64,000 bases of DNA from Cryptomeria japonica (Eukaryota > Streptophyta > Pinopsida > Cupressales > Cupressaceae), in assembly GCF_030272615.1 (NCBI RefSeq), contig NC_081405.1:473790008-473854007 (forward strand), in the 5' to 3' direction. Under the pieces are notes generated by a model, which saw nothing but the letters and a program-made list of their open reading frames with translations, searched no databases and was not told the origin of the DNA. Positions within the stretch are counted from its first letter, which is position 1. Each line of letters begins with the position of its first letter. Both the position numbers and the translations under genes were made by a program. This document shows positions 58,009 to 64,000 of this stretch, piece after piece.

Positions 58009-59216
58009 TGTAGATGTCTAAAATTAATTAAATTAAATATTTAATTAATTTATCCTTTCTACACAATTAATTCATTTAATTATGTTTATCTTTATTCTTC
58101 TCAAAATTAATTAAATCAAATTTAATTAATTTTGTCACTATAGCCCAATAATTAATTTTCCAATAAATTAATTATATTCCATTCTTCTAAAGTCATCCAA
58201 ATCATTAATTCTTCTAATATTCTTCTTAGTTAATTAATTCTAATTAATTAACCCAATCATATGATTCCTACAAATCACTTCTTCTAATCTTCACTTAGCC
58301 TAATTAATTCTTCTATAACCATGATTAACATTATCCCCCAATTTTATATTCCTCCACTCATTCTCTCTCCTCGTGTCACATCCTCCCAACTTGTCCACTT
58401 GCACTCTACTCCCCCATTAACCCATTTAATCACCTCGCTTAATCATTTGCACACTCCTAATCCTCAAGATTAGGAGCAAGTCAACCATTTTCCATAAATG
58501 GTTTGTCCCCTCCACTTTCCAAACCCTAAATGCAACCACTTTGGGCATGTCAAAGGATTTCAAATCCTTTTCACATTTCCATGCCCTCTCTTCCCAAGTA
58601 ATTTTTAATTCATTTTCTCCTTTATTCCTTCTATGCAATCTTCTATTTGGGATTTTTCAATTCCCTTTTCTCTTCCCAAGGAATTTTTAATTCCTTTTTA
58701 TTCTTCTAGTGCACCTAGGGATCTCTTCCCCATGCACCTTGAGGTGTGTGGAGACAAGAAATGTCTTTATGGAAAATCTCTTGGTCTCCACACCTTGTCC
58801 TCTCAATCCTTCCCATCACTTTCTTTCAATCTCCACCCTCCATTTCAAATCAATCTTGGCCCTCCATTTTGGTCTCTTCCAATCTATAAATTGGAGTCTC
58901 CTCCCCTCATTTCCACATCTCATCTTTATGCAATCTTATGCTATCATTTTGAGCTTAGAAATATCCCTTTAGCATCCATATAATGTCCAAATCATCCCAC
59001 ACCTAGCCATTACCATCCATCAATCCATATAACAAGCATTACCCTTGTTGTTGTGTAGTGGAGAGCATTCCACATCCCCAATCAAGAACAAATCCAATCA
59101 AATGAGAGAGGGGCACATCCCACCCTTCACTGAAGTTTTGATCCAAGGAGCAAGAGAGTACATGTGAAGGTATAATTTGATACTAACCATTGTCACCATC
59201 AAAGGTTTTCCATTGG
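58009..59216 (+). repeat. LTR of gypsy element U (right edge approximate)
   Basis: Starts TGTAGATGTCTAAAATTAATTAA after the polypurine tract. TATAAA lies at 58885-58890 followed by a pyrimidine-rich leader. The right edge is placed before TTGGTTCACTTC (59216 on), a weak primer-site candidate. No second copy exists in the window, so the boundary is tentative. Confidence 0.55.
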
Positions 59217-60590
59217 TTCACTTCTTAATCAAAACTCTTATATACCTCCTTATGTGAGTCTTCCATTTGTATCCCAATAATCTCCCATACCCACATATCA
59301 ATTTTTTCCACCTTTTTACTCTCAACCTCTACCCACATACAATAATTTTACTCCTCCATCACAATCCAATAGCTCTAATTTCAATCCATCAACCAAAGCA
59401 ACAATCAATAACTTATCCCAAATTGTTTCTTCCCTACAACAACAATTGGATTCCATTACCCAATCCAAGTTTAATGTGCCCACATTTGATGTACCAAGCC
59501 CATTATCAATTGATATTGTTCATGTTGTCCCTCCTGGACATATGGAAGTCATGCAATTTGAGTTATACAATGCAAAAAAGTGATCCATTGATTCATGTAA
59601 AAATATCTCAAATTTTGTGTAGTGACTTTTCTCACAATCAAAGACTTATGGCTAAATTGTTAACTCGAACCTTTAGGGATAAAGTCTTGCATTGGTATTG
59701 TTCTTTACCTCCTTATTCTATTGCATCATTTCAACAACTAGCTAATGCTTTTATTCAATAGTTTCATGCAATAATATTGGTCCTAAAATTACTTTGACCG
59801 ATTTGATTAATTGTAAGCAAGGAGTTAAAGAGAAAGTGATTAATTTTATTGGTAGATAAACATTTGTATTCTCAAATTGCTTATCCTATTCTTGATCATG
59901 ATGTTCAAAGAATTTTTATGACTAATTTACAAGAAGGCATTAGGGATAAGCTTCTCTTTTCTGAGTTTACTTCCTTTATGTAGTTGTGTGCAGTGCTTCA
60001 TAATTATATGCTTCAAGTGAGTCAATTTGAATCATATCCTTTAATGACTCCCATTGATAAGAATTAAAGTGCTCAACAATATTTTGTGAATTTTCAATCA
60101 AACAAGGGATACGTCAAGATAAAAGACAACATCAATACTCAAGTGGTAGCCACGACATCAGTTGTGGCCCCTTTATTCAAATACTTTAGAAAATAACTTA
60201 CTCCTCTTTTTGAGTCTTTGCATAGCATAATGTCAAAATTGATAAATAATAATGTGTTGAAACTTCCTCCCATCAAGACAATTGATACCTCCAAACCTTT
60301 GCCATCTTATCATGATCCCAAAGCCTTTTTCCAACATCATCGTCAACCTATTCATGATACTGAAAAGTGTTATAACTTAAGGAGTAAGGTTCAAGACCTC
60401 ATTGATAACAATACCATATCTGTAGCTAGTGTGAATGATAAAGGAAACAAATTTTTAATTCAACCTAATCAAAACCTCCAAATATTTACTAATCCTTTGT
60501 CTTGCCATTCTACTATTGTGGTTGAGTCTAAACCTATTGGTAAACAGATTTGTCTCTCACAATTTATTTAACTTTTATACTCTTTATCCC
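59217..60590 (+). pseudogene. U gag (gypsy, Tat-like)
   Basis: A Pro-rich N-terminus (PPFYSQPLP, TYNNFTPPSQSN), a coiled segment (INNLSQIVSSLQQQLDSI), then the capsid-like domain: KSDPLIHVKISQILCSD, HWYCSLPPYSIASFQQLANA, NIGPKITLTDLINCKQGVKE, DVQRIFMTNLQEGIRDKLLF. After a break, 60218-60571 is open with LHSIMSKLINNNVLKLPPIK and HHRQPIHDTEKCYNLRSKVQ, a His/Cys-type block. Frameshifts near 59580 and 59760 and several stops. The sequence differs from T gag, so it is a separate family. No pol follows; after about 60590 the similarity is lost. Confidence 0.78.
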
Positions 60591-60599
60591 AAGAAATGA

Positions 60600-63500
60600 A
60601 AGACAAATTTCACCATACAGTTGGAAAATCATCGTATTGATTAACCTTTGATTCAAGGTACAACTACCTTTAATAGATATTCAATTAGCTCCAAATTACA
60701 TACAACCAATACTATACTTTTCACCAGAAAGTACAAAAAAGGTAATTGTATCCACCACTCAATACCAAATGAACACAAGCATTGATTCATATATAATTCT
60801 TTGTGTAAAGTCGACATACTTCACATGTACGCTAAAACAAAATGAGAACCTTAAAAGATTAATCTCACTGATATTTTCTACACATATAAAAAGCTATGAC
60901 AGATTCTTTCTTGAAATAGATTCTCATAGAAATCAAATTTCAAACACCAAACACACAGATTTGAAGCCAAAGATAAACTGTCATTTGATTTTCATTCATA
61001 ACTGATCATCAACTTCCAACACATACATAAAGTATTCAGTCAAAATTAAAGAGAGAGTTTTTCAAAAACTTAGCGGACCCGCATAAAGTCATTACAAAGC
61101 TTATAAATAGGCCCCCAGACCAATAGTTCAATCAAAGGTAAAACTAACTCGAAATGAGTTAATCAGAAATTGTCCTAACTGCATAACTAAAAATAAAAAG
61201 AAAGCTAGACACACTGCCATACAACTGCCAGCAGTGCTAGTCATGCGGTCGATTCTGTTTCAGTCGGATTGCTCAAATTGCTATTCTGGGTGGACACCAT
61301 AACCACTTTCACTGCACTCCACTCCTGATGAACCCTCGAGAATTCTTGGATTACCGCTACATGTGGTAGGCTGATATGAATTACCCTTTGCTTCTAGAGT
61401 TCCTTCATTCTTTTCACCAGTTGCACCTTATCTTTGTGAGAGTCCAAGTGATCTAGATAGATTGTAAGCATCGACTCCACTCTAGCAATCTCGTAAAATC
61501 TTCCACAGCTAAGGACTTTTCCACCTTAATCTGTTTAATGCGACTACTGAATAGATTGACCCTTTCTATTGTATCTTCCAGAGTCTGGCCATCCTCTTTA
61601 AGCAACTAAACATCTACACAGCGCAGATCCTTTCGCATGGTTGTTCTCAGGGTTGTTAGTTCACCTCACAGACTGACAGACTCACTATGACCTTGCTCAA
61701 TGATTTGGTTATGTCATTCTATACTTTCTTTGCATATGAACATTGTATCTTCATCTATTCCTAGCACTTGTCTTTTGGCAAGAAAATTTATCAAGCCATA
61801 GCATTGAATATCGTGCATTTGCCTTGAAATCACCACCCATTTAGTCTTTTCATTCTGCCATGCAATTAAGTCAGCGTCCAATTCCTTGGTAACATCATTG
61901 GCATCTTTGAAAATTTAAACTAAATCTGATATATAATTAGTTCCTTGATGCACAATCGATGTAAGCCACTTAGAGAAAATCTCTGCGATCATCTTGTTCC
62001 TTTGAACTTCATCCAAGAACCTCTGATTACCAAGGGAGTTTAAATTAAAGGGAACAAAGCTTTGGGACAATGGCAGCAGAGTATTCTGCAGAGTGTGGAT
62101 GTATTGAGCCATTTGCATTAAACTCTATTTCAACTCTGCTTTATCCTTTTCATCCTTCTAGCTACGGGAGATAATCCTTTTGGTTGAAGTTTCTAAATGT
62201 TTCACATCAACCGCTCTAGTTCCTACTCCTAGATCAACTCGCTCAATAGTATAATCGGCCTTTGAGGCAGTGGCAGCATCCATATTGGGTGTAGGCCTAG
62301 CAATATCTGCAGTCCAATGTTTTGTGCCCTCATCAAAACCGATCATAGTTTCCACTTTTAGCCGCTTAGGCTTTGTGGCTCTTCCTAGACATTTACTCAC
62401 AGTATCTTCCATTGACACAGAAATAGGCACAACATTCCTCTTCTTGGTAATTCAATCACTCAACCATTTAGGAGCCACAGTTAGATCTTTGGTTGCATGG
62501 GCGGAGGCCCTCCTGAAGTCAGTAGCATAGCATTATCTGTATTAGACAGAACATCAAGCACCTATGAATTCTGGACATTAGCATTAGCATCAGTTACAAC
62601 CTTGTTAGCATCAGAAACAGGGGTTGTCATATTGCCTTGTACTTCCTCAGCGTCCAAATCAAGAATGAGATGAGCGGCAGGTGGCTAAAAATTCTTCTTG
62701 TATCTTGATCTAGTAACTCGGCCACCAATGGAATGTGCAGCTTCAAAGTCAAGTTTTTCCTCTTTAATCTTAGCTTGCTTCTTTCCTACAATAGAAATAG
62801 GAATATTAGTTAAAACAGTGGTTTTGCTTACAATCTCCTTTTTTCCACCCTTATTTCTTGAACTGGTTGCCTTTCCCGGATGAAATCTACAGTTCCTTAG
62901 CCAATTCTTTGTTCTACAAATTATACTGAAGGTGCATGCCTATACATTATCCTCCATCCTTCTACTCCAATCAACCTCTGGAAGAGGTTCATTGTGTACC
63001 CATTTCATGAATTATGGGGCTAGAACATCTTCATTATCAATAGTCACACCAGAGGTATCCATTTGTAACTTCATGTCAAGAATCTGCTTCAGAGTTAACC
63101 TAGACCAATTTCTTTTTCTTACTTCAAATTCATCTGAGCAGTCTTCCCAGTAATCTTCCAACTGTGGCACATGTTGATCATGCATTGTCATTTTCACATA
63201 ATGAGCAATAAAACCTTTGCTGTCAAAATTATCTCTCTTCACAAAAGTTTTCAAATGAAACCTTTGAAATTCCAATTCAAGATTCAGTGCTTCAGAAACA
63301 GACCTGCAACTATAATGGCCTAAATCAATAGGAAAAATTCCACTTGTGCCAAAATCTTCACCAGAATCCTTTACAACATAGGCTAACTGCCTGGAAACTT
63401 CAATCAAAACACAGCAATCTGAAACATATCTAGGTAACCTAAAGGGTTCACCTTTAAATCCTCCAACCCTTATATAAGTGAAGTGATTAAACTAAATAAA

Positions 63501-64000
63501 GAAGCTACCATAGTTGCCTATTAGTTCAACAACTTCAACCGACATTCTCCTAAGCAAATTACCTTGTAACTCAAAATTTAACCTTCTGGCAAATATATCA
63601 TTCCAGCGAAGGTAATTGTCAACATGTCGTTTTTGGGTCAAATGGGGGTGGTATTCATAGATTTTTATACCCTGAACCCATTTTTTATGGAACAGTCCAG
63701 GCTACTCCCTCACACAGGCTGACATGTAGAACAGATATGAAGACATATAAAAATTTGAAACCCCAACGTGATTGCTCAAACCCTCATGCAACCTTTCTGC
63801 AATTACTGTGCCCCAATCAATGAATCGGTTTTTGTCGAGAGCGACTTGGATGAAGAAATACATCTAGTCCTCCCAATAAAAGGAATGTGAATTTCCCCTA
63901 ATTTTGTTCAACATTATTACAAAATCCCTGATTTTAGGAATCAAATGCTCTCAGGTTAATGGCCTTGGCAGCCTTGAGCCACCCTTTTGGTACTTCAGAA
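60600..64000 (-). pseudogene. Decayed minus-strand coding region of unknown identity, runs off the window
   Basis: A series of minus-strand segments looks like one long protein. From the right: AERLHEGLSNHVGVSNFYMS and RLNFELQGN in broken frames (63500-63900), an open 131-codon stretch 63012-63407 (SRQLAYVVKDSGEDFGTSGI, RKRNWSRLTLKQILDMKLQM), a basic linker RVTRSRYKK (62700), 62158-62430 (SVSKCLGRA-like, KRLKVETMIGFDEG), 61915-62118 (HTLQNTLLPLSQSFVPFNLN), and a charged C-terminal part to about 61440 with helix-like Glu/Lys pattern. I do not recognise the family. It could be an antisense or extra ORF of a large gypsy element or a host-gene fragment. 60600-61400 has no clear coding content. 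Confidence 0.5.

Overview
The window is repeat-dense plant nuclear DNA made almost entirely of nested LTR retrotransposons. No intact host gene, rRNA or tRNA gene was recognised. A large-genome seed plant is implied by Ty1/copia elements with initiator-Met-type primer sites and by Ty3/gypsy elements of the Tat/Ogre type (two RNase H domains, an antisense plant-mobile-domain ORF, a G-patch next to the protease). A gymnosperm is a guess; the sequence alone does not identify the species.

Layout. 1-6879: copia element C1, minus strand, its left LTR cut by the window edge, inserted in the leader of an older gypsy element (leader 6880-7527, LTR from 7528). 8990-10383 and 20976-21838: AT-rich DNA, perhaps an old LTR starting near 9478, split by copia element C2 (10384-20975, minus, same family as C1). 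C2 is itself split by a 3.5-kb solo LTR (15195-18697). 21839-23718: an LTR of the family carried by gypsy element N, in the opposite orientation. 23719-57991: a Tat-type gypsy element, T (plus strand), in pieces: gag (23719-26690, split by a solo copia LTR at 23939-24982), protease and G-patch (45614-46720), reverse transcriptase, RNase H, second RNase H and integrase (47140-51600), then a long 3' region with a decayed antisense ORF (54099-55900).

Inside T, at its gag/protease junction, sits gypsy element N (26887-45613, minus strand, target duplication AAACC). N has been hit twice in its integrase: by a solo copia LTR (29594-30717) and by element M (30794-39499, target duplication CTTTG). 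M is the youngest insertion: its LTRs are nearly identical and its ~1,050-codon reading frame has only two stops and one frameshift. M has no reverse transcriptase or integrase. Its ORF carries degenerate acidic repeats, a linker, an aspartic protease and a G-patch, so M looks like a non-autonomous Tat relative mobilised in trans.

57992-60590: a polypurine tract, an LTR and the gag of a further gypsy element, U. 60600-64000: a decayed minus-strand coding region of unknown identity with a coiled-coil-like end. Relative ages follow from the nesting: T, then N, then M; and C2, then its solo LTR. Domain calls were made by reading translations by eye; no database search was run.
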